DNA from: JBFLVQ01 sp040758525
GTDB taxonomy: Bacteria > Acidobacteriota > Blastocatellia > Chloracidobacteriales > JADJPF01
Assembly: GCA_040758525.1 (NCBI GenBank)
Contig: JBFLVQ010000212.1
Location: forward strand, 1 to 13,386
Length of the DNA: 13,386 nt
Direction of reading: 5' to 3'
Part shown: one piece after another, positions 7,224 to 13,386 of the stretch
Layout of the letters: the number at the start of each line of letters is the position of its first letter
Numbering within the stretch: the first letter of the stretch is position 1
Made by a program: the position numbers and the translations under genes
Notes under the pieces: model-generated
The model's database searches: none
What the model was told of the DNA's origin: nothing
The model's input: only the letters and a program-made list of their open reading frames with translations

Positions 7224-8582
7224 TTAGTCATTTCTTGATAGCTCTTTTAGATTGAACTTGATGGTAGCAAATTTAACCTTTTCACGAATAATTTCACGCT
7301 CACGCTCACGTTGACTGCGCTGTTTGCGTGATGCGTTAGGCTGCGATTTCGCTATGGCTTCATCTTTTTGATCATTTGCAGCCGCCAATTCATCTACTAA
7401 CTCGTAATAACGTTCAGTCAAATTATCTTCATCGGTTGATCTTTGTATTACTGCACCAAGACCAGATAATCCCGAAAAACACTGATCAAACTTATCTTTT
7501 GGCACTTTGATACTGATATAAGCGATACGCCCGCCTTCCTGCTTAGCGACCTGTTGATCTACAATCGAGCCATTGAATGTATGTACCAATTCCATAACAC
7601 GCTCTTTCGCATCATCGAAATTGTCTGTTTGTACAGTAAGTTGTGCCGTTTTTACAATGAACTGCTCAGCGGATCTAAGCGCGCCAGCCACACGCTTGCT
7701 AGGAGGCGGTTCAGGAGCGATGGCAGCACTATTGTCACGTTTTGGTAATGGGAGGGTGGCTAGGGGTTTTTCCGCTGCCACTGTGGGATTATCCGCAGGA
7801 GAGGTTGGTTTTGTCCGCTCTCTAGCCTCCTCTTTCTCCTCGGAACGTTTTCCCGCCGTAGTATCAACTTCGGCTGCTGATGGAGCAGTAGTTATTTCGC
7901 CAGCTCTACCACCTGCTCCTATGCCTACTATACCTCTAGCAACACCCTCTGGTTGATTTGGCTCTCTGCTAGACGGCGCTCTAGTAGTGCTGGGATAATT
8001 CGGTTGCACACTGGAAGCAACCGGCGCCACTTGATCAGTTCTCTCTGCTACACCATCTCCAGATGTGGAGACTTGCTCCTTGAGAGCTTTGGTCTCTGCT
8101 GGTGATTTTGCTAATGACCTATCATCAGCAGAAGCATCAGCATCATGGGCCACTTCATTACTGGATAGAGGTTTTTGAGCATCTTCGGTATTGTAGGAGA
8201 AGGCAGCAGGTTGAGGCGAACTGGGAGCATATCTATAAGCGAGTTGATTACCATTGATAAGAACCATAAAGACAATTGCCGCAACGGCACTAACAAAGAT
8301 CGGTATCTTAGTGCTAAGTGGCAGTTCATAGATCCAATAGAATACACGTTGTAATAGACCACGTTTGGGTTGGGCTTGTGCGAGCAATTGACGACCAGCA
8401 GGAAGATTGGGTGTCGGCGCTTCCCAGTTCTGTAGCAGTCCTGTCACGTTCTGTAGATCCACTATCAACTGCTTGCATTCACCACATTCACGCAAGTGCA
8501 GGGTAATCTCGTTCTGACGCGCAGCCAGCAAGTCATTATCGAGGAATGCCTGAAGGTCTTCAATTATCGTTTCGCACTTCAT
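7224..8582 (-). CDS. Membrane-anchored zinc anti-sigma factor with a DUF4349 domain
   Basis: The protein has 452 residues from the preferred start. The cytoplasmic N terminus is a zf-HC2/ZAS anti-sigma domain: one Cys near the N terminus (C3), then HLRECGEC giving H29, C33 and C36. Such domains bind and hold the partner ECF sigma factor. One transmembrane helix lies at about 93-109. A long Pro/Ala/Ser/Glu-rich and glycine-containing linker (about 115-300) should be extracytoplasmic. The C-terminal 140 residues match DUF4349 (KTAQLTVQTDNFDDA; the RVPAERF-like IKVPKDKFDQ), with a short, highly charged helical hairpin before the final strand. It lies 62 bases downstream of the sigma gene on the same strand, the usual order for such a pair. 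An alternative ATG at 8594 has no comparable ribosome binding site. What signal the DUF4349 domain senses is unknown. Confidence 0.9.
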   Translation of the reverse strand: MKCETIIEDLQAFLDNDLLAARQNEITLHLRECGECKQLIVDLQNVTGLLQNWEAPTPNLPAGRQLLAQAQPKRGLLQRVFYWIYELPLSTKIPIFVSAVAAIVFMVLINGNQLAYRYAPSSPQPAAFSYNTEDAQKPLSSNEVAHDADASADDRSLAKSPAETKALKEQVSTSGDGVAERTDQVAPVASSVQPNYPSTTRAPSSREPNQPEGVARGIVGIGAGGRAGEITTAPSAAEVDTTAGKRSEEKEEARERTKPTSPADNPTVAAEKPLATLPLPKRDNSAAIAPEPPPSKRVAGALRSAEQFIVKTAQLTVQTDNFDDAKERVMELVHTFNGSIVDQQVAKQEGGRIAYISIKVPKDKFDQCFSGLSGLGAVIQRSTDEDNLTERYYELVDELAAANDQKDEAIAKSQPNASRKQRSQREREREIIREKVKFATIKFNLKELSRND

Positions 8583-8587
8583 ATTGG

Positions 8588-8593
8588 TCCTCA
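8588..8593 (-). promoter_or_regulatory. Ribosome binding site deciding the anti-sigma start
   Basis: On the minus strand TGAGGA lies five bases upstream of the ATG at 8582. It overlaps the alternative ATG at 8594, which is preceded only by a weak TAGAGA. This favours the downstream start. Confidence 0.55.
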
Positions 8594-8644
8594 TATTCTC
8601 TAAAAACTTTTATCATACCCTTCCCAGTCCGGCAATAACACCGC

Positions 8645-9283
8645 TTACGCAATCGGCGAGGATATCTCCGAAGGCGAACTGGGCGAAGGCGGGCCAGCAT
8701 TGCGGACCTGATTGAGACCTGCGCTCATTACTGGTGTAAGTAGCCGTTTCAGTTCCAGCTTGCCACGGAAAATACGTGACTTTACTGTCCCTACGGCAAT
8801 ACTCAGTATTTCGGCGATCTCTTCATAACTGAGGCCCTCATATTCGCGTAGAATGATAGGGTCACGCTGCTCAGGATCAAGTCTTGCCAATGCACGCTGC
8901 ACTTGGCGCTGTAATTCTTGCTGTTCTACTGCTGCTGCAGGCGAAACACCATCACTCGGTACACGTGCGGCACGCTCTGTATTGGCTTCGTCATCGCTCT
9001 CTACCATAACCTTATACTCACTGCGACGTGCTTCCGAAGCGCAGCGGTTAAAGGCAATACAATAGAGATAGGTTTTGAAAGAAGCTTCTCGACGCCACTC
9101 TTTATGGTGCTGAATTAGTGCCAGGAAGACCTCTTGTGTCAAATCTTCGGCCCGCGCTTGGTGACCCAGCTTGCGGTAGATAAACCGATAGATAGGGAGC
9201 TTATAACGCTCATAAAGGGTAATGAAGGCAGACTCATTCCCTTCCTGGAAATCCAGCATCAGCTCTTCATCAGATTTGCTCAT
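8645..9283 (-). CDS. ECF-family RNA polymerase sigma factor (RpoE-like)
   Basis: This 212-residue sigma-70 family factor has only regions 2 and 4. Region 2 spans about 8-88, with AEDLTQEVF (45-53) and the -10 recognition helix around FKTYLYCIAFNRC (69-81). A linker rich in Asp, Glu and Ala follows. Region 4 (about 126-182) has the helix-turn-helix YEGLSYEEIAEILSIAVGTVKSRIFRGK. The last 30 residues are a Ser/Pro/Ala tail beyond the usual end. The start is supported by GGAG eight bases upstream. The anti-sigma gene follows 62 bases downstream, so the factor is presumably held at the membrane until a signal releases it. A GGAACC motif in the upstream gap could mean autoregulation. Target genes cannot be named. 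Confidence 0.95.
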   Translation of the reverse strand: MSKSDEELMLDFQEGNESAFITLYERYKLPIYRFIYRKLGHQARAEDLTQEVFLALIQHHKEWRREASFKTYLYCIAFNRCASEARRSEYKVMVESDDEANTERAARVPSDGVSPAAAVEQQELQRQVQRALARLDPEQRDPIILREYEGLSYEEIAEILSIAVGTVKSRIFRGKLELKRLLTPVMSAGLNQVRNAGPPSPSSPSEISSPIA

Positions 9284-9310
9284 CCATCTGTCTCCGTATA
9301 CGATGACGTT

Positions 9311-9341
9311 ATTATAATACCTTGAACGAGATATCGGTTCC
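9311..9341 (-). promoter_or_regulatory. Candidate promoter region of the sigma/anti-sigma operon
   Basis: On the minus strand there is a perfect TATAAT (9316 to 9311), 28 bases upstream of the sigma start codon. Further upstream lies GGAACC (9341 to 9336), which resembles the -35 element of ECF promoters. The spacing does not make one clean promoter of either class (no good TTGACA, no CGTC-like -10 at 16-17 bases), so the two motifs may belong to different promoters. Confidence 0.3.
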
Positions 9342-9372
9342 TTCTTTCTCCAGAAAGAGAATTACAAGGTAT
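9317..9372. repeat. Nested inverted repeats between a membrane-protein gene and the sigma gene
   Basis: The outer arms ATACCTTG (9317-9324) and CAAGGTAT (9365-9372) are perfect 8-base inverted copies. Inside them TCTTTCT (9343-9349) and AGAAAGA (9352-9358) form a 7-base hairpin with a 2-base centre. No T-run follows on either strand. The structure covers most of the 93-base gap and overlaps the candidate promoter, so it may be an operator or a read-through-limiting structure. Confidence 0.45.
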
Positions 9373-9376
9373 CTGC

Positions 9377-10621
9377 TTAATTAACGCTGAGACCTAGTTG
9401 ATCAGCGCATTTAAAAAGTGCACGACCAAATAAGCAAGCTGCCACAGCGTTTAAATAGTAGATCAGTAGTCCAACCAACAGATAGACTGGTAATCCCAAG
9501 ATAAAACCGAACAGTGGTATTGTAATTGTCAGAATCACCAGAACTATTGATCCACCCAATAGGCAAAGGCTGAGATAGATCAGTAGAGCCTTCAGATAAG
9601 TATCACCCATGCTATGCATTGTCTGCAGGCCAACCAGGGGATTAATGATCGCACGGGGCTGTTGTGTAACACCACCGACAATCAGCGCAAGTGGATAGTA
9701 GAAGACTGCCCATAATAGTGAGAGGAGCAGGAGGAGTTTGAAGGGATTACTCAAGAGCAGATTCAGATCTGACGTACCACTGAGTATTCGCAGCGCACCT
9801 AATATTATTACTAGCACTATAGTAATAAGCGGTCCTCCTGCTACTGTTGTGATCGCTAGCCCTATCGACATAGTATGAGCAATATCAGCTAACAGCGCAC
9901 TGAAATCAAATAGATGATGTGTATCTAAATTACCGACCGAGACGCGATTAATAATCGCGCAGAGACTGGTAAAAAGTACTGCATTACCGATCACACCAAC
10001 AATAATGGTTAATAGTGAGGCAAAGATTGTCGCTGCCGAGAATGCTAGTGAATTCGAGATCGTCTGCATAAAGCCAAAAGACACGGTAGGCATCATTAAT
10101 ACAACACCATAGATCACAGCCGCGAATAGTAATGCAAATGGCTCTTGTAGCGAATAGCGCAAAGCAAGCTTAAGATCGGCAAATCCTAAAGCTGTCTGTC
10201 GATCGGCAAGCTTTAACACCTTCTCTCTCACTTCTGCATAAGGTCGGCAGAGATTGCCACAACCCACACAGATACTTGCGCTACCGCTTCCTAATGATTT
10301 GGTGCAGTCGCGACAGTAGGCTGCTACACAAGCAGCACAAATAAAGTCAGGTGGCAATTCTTGATGATACTGGCAGACCGCCTGTAATACAGCCGCACGC
10401 TTTTCCGGTTGGTAGACAGTAGTTAAATCTCTCAATGAATGGTTGAGTTGAGAGAAGGCTTCACGTAAAGTCGGCACACGTTGTGCTTCAATCCACTTAA
10501 GCGAACCCTTTCTCACTTTGTCATTAGGTAGTATACGACCTTCACTAACCCACTGCCTTAGCGTTGTAGTATCGGTTTCACAGATCTGATCGTTGACTTT
10601 TACCTGCCATATTTCATTCAT
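9377..10621 (-). CDS. GYF_2/B-box-like zinc domain membrane protein, copy 1
   Basis: The protein has 414 residues. Residues 3-57 match the GYF_2/DUF4339 pattern (IWQV strand, QWVSEGRILPNDKVRKGS, conserved W43). Residues 83-125 form a B-box-like zinc region (C83, H86, C95, C98, C103, C106, C118, C121, C125). From about 155 to 400 the protein is hydrophobic with roughly six membrane segments, reminiscent of Yip1 or DUF4013-type polytopic domains. A signature INPLVGLQTM precedes the last helices. It follows its paralogue by 30 bases, so the two are likely co-transcribed. The ribosome binding site is weak (AAGG about ten bases upstream). No enzyme motif is visible; a scaffold or envelope-organising role is speculation. 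Confidence 0.85.
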   Translation of the reverse strand: MNEIWQVKVNDQICETDTTTLRQWVSEGRILPNDKVRKGSLKWIEAQRVPTLREAFSQLNHSLRDLTTVYQPEKRAAVLQAVCQYHQELPPDFICAACVAAYCRDCTKSLGSGSASICVGCGNLCRPYAEVREKVLKLADRQTALGFADLKLALRYSLQEPFALLFAAVIYGVVLMMPTVSFGFMQTISNSLAFSAATIFASLLTIIVGVIGNAVLFTSLCAIINRVSVGNLDTHHLFDFSALLADIAHTMSIGLAITTVAGGPLITIVLVIILGALRILSGTSDLNLLLSNPFKLLLLLSLLWAVFYYPLALIVGGVTQQPRAIINPLVGLQTMHSMGDTYLKALLIYLSLCLLGGSIVLVILTITIPLFGFILGLPVYLLVGLLIYYLNAVAACLFGRALFKCADQLGLSVN

Positions 10622-10651
10622 AGATATATAACCTTGTCCCTGGCGGCACTC

Positions 10652-11854
10652 TTAGTCGATCTCGATATTGAGCCGATGTGCACACTTGAAGAGCGCGCGC
10701 CCAAGCAGACAAGCGCACACCAGACTTAGATAGAAGATCACCATACCATGAAATGTACTGACGATAATACCTCCAAAAATAGGGAAGAAACTGAGCCCAC
10801 TAAGAAAAGCGGCGCGCTCGATTACCATACTCAGTATTGAATAGATCGCCAGCAGACTCAGACACATTAAGAAGACTTTCAAGTAGACTGGGCCCATACG
10901 TCGCATAGTATCTAAGCCAACAAGGGGATTGATAATGGCACGTAGATCCTGTGTATAGCCCGCCACTAGCAACGCCATTGGCGCATAGAGAAATAGCCAA
11001 GCGCCAGTAAGAAGCGCAAGCACTGTATAGAGTGAGCCGCCTTCGCTAAAGAACTGCACTCCAATGGGCATATCCGTGGGTAGCATTCCCAACAATGTCT
11101 CTGCCACCAGCATTCCCAGTGATGAATTCCCAAGTAGTTTTTCAATAAGAAAGAAATAGACTATTAGGTAAGGTCCCAATGTGATCGACGCAACCCCAAG
11201 TCCTAATCGTACAGCATTAACAGAACTCTCACGAATATCGCTGAGATCTGGTATAAGCTCACCAGTCATTTTCCCTACTGCCACTTGGTTAATCACCAAT
11301 GAGGTACTACCAAAAAGCAATGTATAAGCGATCAGGCTGCCAACCCGTCCAACTGCGGAAAGCAATGCATAGAAGCTTGCCGCAACCAGCAGCGCAATCA
11401 TATTTTTCAGTGGATAGCTGATCGCTAAGCCAAACTCGCTTAAGCCAAAGCCAGATTGCTGATCGGCGCTTCGCTCTGCACGTTGCTGCACTTGTGTATA
11501 AGTATCACAAGGCTCACCACAGAGTTGGCAGATACCAAGTGTGCTGGTACCAACAAACCTGGTACAACTATGGCAAAAACTTGTACCACAAGCACGACAA
11601 ATGTAATCGGGTGCTAACAATGGATGGAAATAACAGACTGGGCCATTTGTCGCCGTCGCGACAGGATAATTTGGAAAAAGGTTGCGTAGCGTGGGTACGC
11701 GTGCCGCCTCACGCCACTCTAGTGAGCCTTTTCTCACCTTGTCAAGTGGCTGTATACGACCTTCGGCAATCCATTGTTTGAGCATTTCGAAATCATCAGT
11801 CTGGAAGACCTGGTTATTGATGGCCACCTGCCAAATCTCCTTGGCTGTGCTCAT
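10652..11854 (-). CDS. GYF_2/B-box-like zinc domain membrane protein, copy 2
   Basis: This 400-residue paralogue of the next gene in the operon has the same layout: GYF_2/DUF4339 (about 6-60, with KVRKGSLEW identical to copy 1 except one residue), zinc ligands C74, H77, C86, C89, C94, C97, C109, C112 and C116, then about six hydrophobic segments from 150 on. The C-terminal halves share RAIINPLVGL and CLLGRALFKCA-type motifs, while the central helices have diverged more. The ATG at 11854 is preferred over one at 11920: it has AGGAG seven bases upstream and its N terminus aligns with copy 1, whereas the extra 22 residues have no counterpart. The tandem arrangement suggests a duplication followed by divergence. 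Function unknown. Confidence 0.85.
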   Translation of the reverse strand: MSTAKEIWQVAINNQVFQTDDFEMLKQWIAEGRIQPLDKVRKGSLEWREAARVPTLRNLFPNYPVATATNGPVCYFHPLLAPDYICRACGTSFCHSCTRFVGTSTLGICQLCGEPCDTYTQVQQRAERSADQQSGFGLSEFGLAISYPLKNMIALLVAASFYALLSAVGRVGSLIAYTLLFGSTSLVINQVAVGKMTGELIPDLSDIRESSVNAVRLGLGVASITLGPYLIVYFFLIEKLLGNSSLGMLVAETLLGMLPTDMPIGVQFFSEGGSLYTVLALLTGAWLFLYAPMALLVAGYTQDLRAIINPLVGLDTMRRMGPVYLKVFLMCLSLLAIYSILSMVIERAAFLSGLSFFPIFGGIIVSTFHGMVIFYLSLVCACLLGRALFKCAHRLNIEID

Positions 11855-11861
11855 AGGCCTA

Positions 11862-11866
11862 CTCCT
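11862..11866 (-). promoter_or_regulatory. Ribosome binding site deciding the start of copy 2
   Basis: On the minus strand AGGAG lies seven bases upstream of the ATG at 11854. It supports the shorter protein, whose N terminus begins like the paralogue. Confidence 0.65.
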
Positions 11867-11998
11867 GCTTATGAAATCCTCAGTATTTAGGGGTCCTGCA
11901 ATGGGGCTTTTGCAAAACATACACCCGTCTCATTATCCCATAAATCAGGCAGAGAAGAGAAAATCTTTCTTAGAGAGTCTACGCTTGGCGAAGTTAAT

Positions 11999-12026
11999 GT
12001 TACAAGGCGGAGCAAATCGGTATAAT
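11999..12026 (+). promoter_or_regulatory. Candidate promoter for the acetyltransferase gene
   Basis: GTTACA (11999-12004, four matches to TTGACA) and a perfect TATAAT (12021-12026) are 16 bases apart, in the divergent gap 30 bases upstream of the acetyltransferase start. Confidence 0.45.
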
Positions 12027-12055
12027 TAAGGCAAAATTAATAAGGAAAAAGTCAT

Positions 12056-12565
12056 ATGGTAGTTCTTGAAACGGATAGATTACGTCTTCGTAGACTCTCG
12101 GTTAATGACGCCGCCTTCATTCTTAGGTTGCTCAATGAACCCTCCTTTATTGAGAATATTGGTGATAAAGGTGTGCGAACAATAGATGATGCGCGGTTAT
12201 ATATTTTGAATGGTCCAATTGCCAGTTATGAGAAGTTTGGCTTTGGTCTCTATTTGGTTGAGATGCTGGAGTCTAATACTCCAATGGGAATGTGTGGGCT
12301 ATTAAAACGAGATGTGCTTGAAGATGTCGATATCGGTTATGCGCTTGTTCCAGAGTTTTGGTCTAAAGGATATGCACTAGAATCAGCATTAGCAGTAATC
12401 TCTTTAGCCAGTAAAACACTAGGTTTGAAACGTGTCCTAGCTATTACCAGTCCCAATAATCAAAGCTCAATTCGTGTGCTGGAAAAGATTGGTTTCCAGT
12501 TTGAGAGAATGGTTAAATTGTCAGATGAGGCTGATGAAATTAAGTTATTTGCTTACGATATGTAA
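12056..12565 (+). CDS. GNAT-family N-acetyltransferase (RimJ/RimL-like)
   Basis: This 169-residue soluble enzyme should transfer acetyl from acetyl-CoA to an amino group. It begins with the family-typical LETDRLRLRRLSVNDA strand-helix. The central strand DVDIGYALVPEFWSKGYALES is the acetyl-CoA binding region, although the usual RxxGxG/A loop is diverged here to WSKGYA. The C-terminal ITSPNNQSSIRVLEKIGFQF is the conserved N-x-x-S-x-x-x-L-E-K-x-G-F motif of the RimJ/RimL (Acetyltransf_3) subgroup. The length is normal for the group. The start has AAGGAA (12042-12047) eight bases upstream. It is divergent from the GYF gene and the next gene is 138 bases away, so it is probably monocistronic. The substrate (ribosomal protein, other protein or small amine) cannot be inferred. 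Confidence 0.93.
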   Translation: MVVLETDRLRLRRLSVNDAAFILRLLNEPSFIENIGDKGVRTIDDARLYILNGPIASYEKFGFGLYLVEMLESNTPMGMCGLLKRDVLEDVDIGYALVPEFWSKGYALESALAVISLASKTLGLKRVLAITSPNNQSSIRVLEKIGFQFERMVKLSDEADEIKLFAYDM

Positions 12566-12673
12566 CTAAATTAATCCCACCATAAGCGTGTCTTTTTAAG
12601 AATCAAAAAATTCACAAATACCCCTTATTGAGGAGAAGTTTCTAACATAAACTCCACCCTACTAGAGAATAAG

Positions 12674-12689
12674 TTTGTTTGGAAACAAA
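12674..12689 (+). repeat. Hairpin adjoining the ribosome binding site of the exported protein gene
   Basis: TTTGTTT (12674-12680) and AAACAAA (12683-12689) are perfect 7-base inverted copies around GG. The second arm runs straight into the AAAGGAG ribosome binding site (12687-12693), ten bases before the ATG, so the arm shares three bases with it. The stem is A/T-rich and therefore weak. Confidence 0.4.
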
Positions 12690-12703
12690 GGAGAGGCTGT
12701 GTT

Positions 12704-13360
12704 ATGAAACGTATGCTGTTTTTCGTTACATTAATTGCTGTATGTATGTCAACATTGTTTGTTAGTCAAACTCAACTAGCTGCTACAGTCAAGCGCCAAA
12801 ACGAAAGGGGGATTAGAGTTCTTAATAATCCCACCATGCCCATCAAGATTGAGAAAGCAGGTGTTTCTAGAAGTAAGGAGCAAACCATACTGAAGTACTC
12901 TGTCACTAATTTGAGTACAGAAAGAATTGATAATGCGGAATTATTTCTGATTACCCCAGGGGAAGAGTGTGAAATAGTAGTAGATTCATTCAGACAGAAT
13001 CTCAACCTAGCTCCGGCTTCGACAGGAGAGGTTGTATTTGTATTTGACAAAAAAATCAGAGCGACAGAGCAACCCGTTTTAGTAATCGAAGCCGCCAATG
13101 GTCAAGAGACTAGATGGTCTGTTGCTGCTGCTACTCTGGTTCATATCGTCAAGGCAAATGGTGGAAATAGCGATACATATCTTGGTGATGTGGTTACTGA
13201 AGCGAGACCTTCTAAGATAGAACCTGCATTCTTAGGACCATTTTGCACTTCATGCTTAGATAAGGCGGTAACCATTTGTGGGCAAGGGCGAGTAAAAGAA
13301 TTTACCTGTAACGAGTTCTTCAAATACTGTTCTTTTGCTTGTAAGTGTAAAAATGAATAA
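12704..13360 (+). CDS. Exported protein of unknown function with a seven-cysteine C terminus
   Basis: The protein has 218 residues. A Sec-type signal peptide covers about residues 1-27 (MKR, hydrophobic core, cleavage near LAA). Residues about 45-145 alternate in a beta-rich pattern (LKYSVTNLSTERIDNAELFL, then APASTGEVVFVFDKKIR) like an Ig/FN3-type sandwich, but I recognise no named family. The last 40 residues are cysteine-rich: C181, C184, C192, C202, C209, C213 and C215, beginning FCTSCLD and ending CSFACKCKNE. These could form disulfides after export or bind metal. The ribosome binding site AAAGGAG is ten bases upstream. No lipobox is seen at the signal cleavage site and there is no sortase motif. 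No neighbour hints at its role. Confidence 0.8.
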   Translation: MKRMLFFVTLIAVCMSTLFVSQTQLAATVKRQNERGIRVLNNPTMPIKIEKAGVSRSKEQTILKYSVTNLSTERIDNAELFLITPGEECEIVVDSFRQNLNLAPASTGEVVFVFDKKIRATEQPVLVIEAANGQETRWSVAAATLVHIVKANGGNSDTYLGDVVTEARPSKIEPAFLGPFCTSCLDKAVTICGQGRVKEFTCNEFFKYCSFACKCKNE

Positions 13361-13361
13361 C

Positions 13362-13371
13362 ACTGATCAGT
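13362..13371. repeat. Short palindrome after the last gene
   Basis: ACTGATCAGT is a perfect 10-base palindrome one base after the stop codon, followed by TTTT. It is too short and loopless for a confident terminator, but it is the only candidate before the window ends. Confidence 0.2.
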
Positions 13372-13386
13372 TTTAAACATAATAGT

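Noticed and set aside
7211..7242. Direct repeat TTGATAGC around the convergent stops
   Set aside because: Eight bases twice within 32 is easily chance, and no further copies are seen.
7573..7956. 127-codon open frame antisense to the anti-sigma linker
   Set aside because: It mirrors the low-complexity Pro/Ala/Ser linker and has no recognisable protein features.
11855..11920. Extended N terminus for GYF_2 copy 2
   Set aside because: The extra 22 residues have no counterpart in copy 1, while the internal ATG has AGGAG at good spacing.

Overview
This window comes from a bacterium of moderate GC content with compact gene spacing and mostly purine-rich ribosome binding sites. The mix of families fits Acidobacteriota or a similarly large-genomed, signalling-rich soil or aquatic lineage: an ECF sigma factor followed by an anti-sigma factor carrying a DUF4349 domain, polytopic membrane proteins with GYF_2/DUF4339 and B-box-like zinc domains, and Clp-like ATPases of unusual architecture. 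That placement is an inference from gene content only. No tRNA, rRNA, CRISPR array, insertion sequence or phage gene is visible.

Bases 1-5193 (+) hold two adjacent, related double-AAA+ Clp/Hsp100-type ATPases. The first is cut by the left edge of the window and reads open from base 1. Both have an AAA1 module that lacks the catalytic Walker B glutamate and the arginine finger. Both have an AAA2 module whose ATPase motifs are intact but whose canonical GYVGYE pore loop is missing. Both carry an [L/I]GF tripeptide where ClpA and ClpC carry their ClpP-docking loop. The first ends in about 230 residues that I read as a degenerate peptide-chain-release-factor-2-like module without its GGQ domain and SPF motif. 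The second begins with a HicB-like domain. This pair is the most novel thing in the window: possibly a heteromeric unfoldase with a translation-linked adaptor domain.

Bases 5257-7214 (+) hold a good candidate promoter, a zinc-type cation diffusion facilitator with a histidine-rich N terminus, a 450-base stretch without a convincing gene, and a small receiver-like protein resembling the cyclic-phosphate-processing receiver (cREC) family. It converges on the next block with 9 bases between stop codons.

Bases 7224-11854 (-) form a co-directional block transcribed right to left: two paralogous GYF_2/B-box/multi-TM proteins, then an ECF sigma factor, then its membrane-bound zinc anti-sigma factor. 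The sigma/anti-sigma pair is a standard stress-signalling unit. The adjacent membrane proteins may be part of the same envelope-sensing module or only neighbours.

Bases 12056-13360 (+) hold a RimJ/RimL-type GNAT acetyltransferase with its own candidate promoter, and an exported protein of unknown function with a beta-rich middle and a seven-cysteine C-terminal tail.
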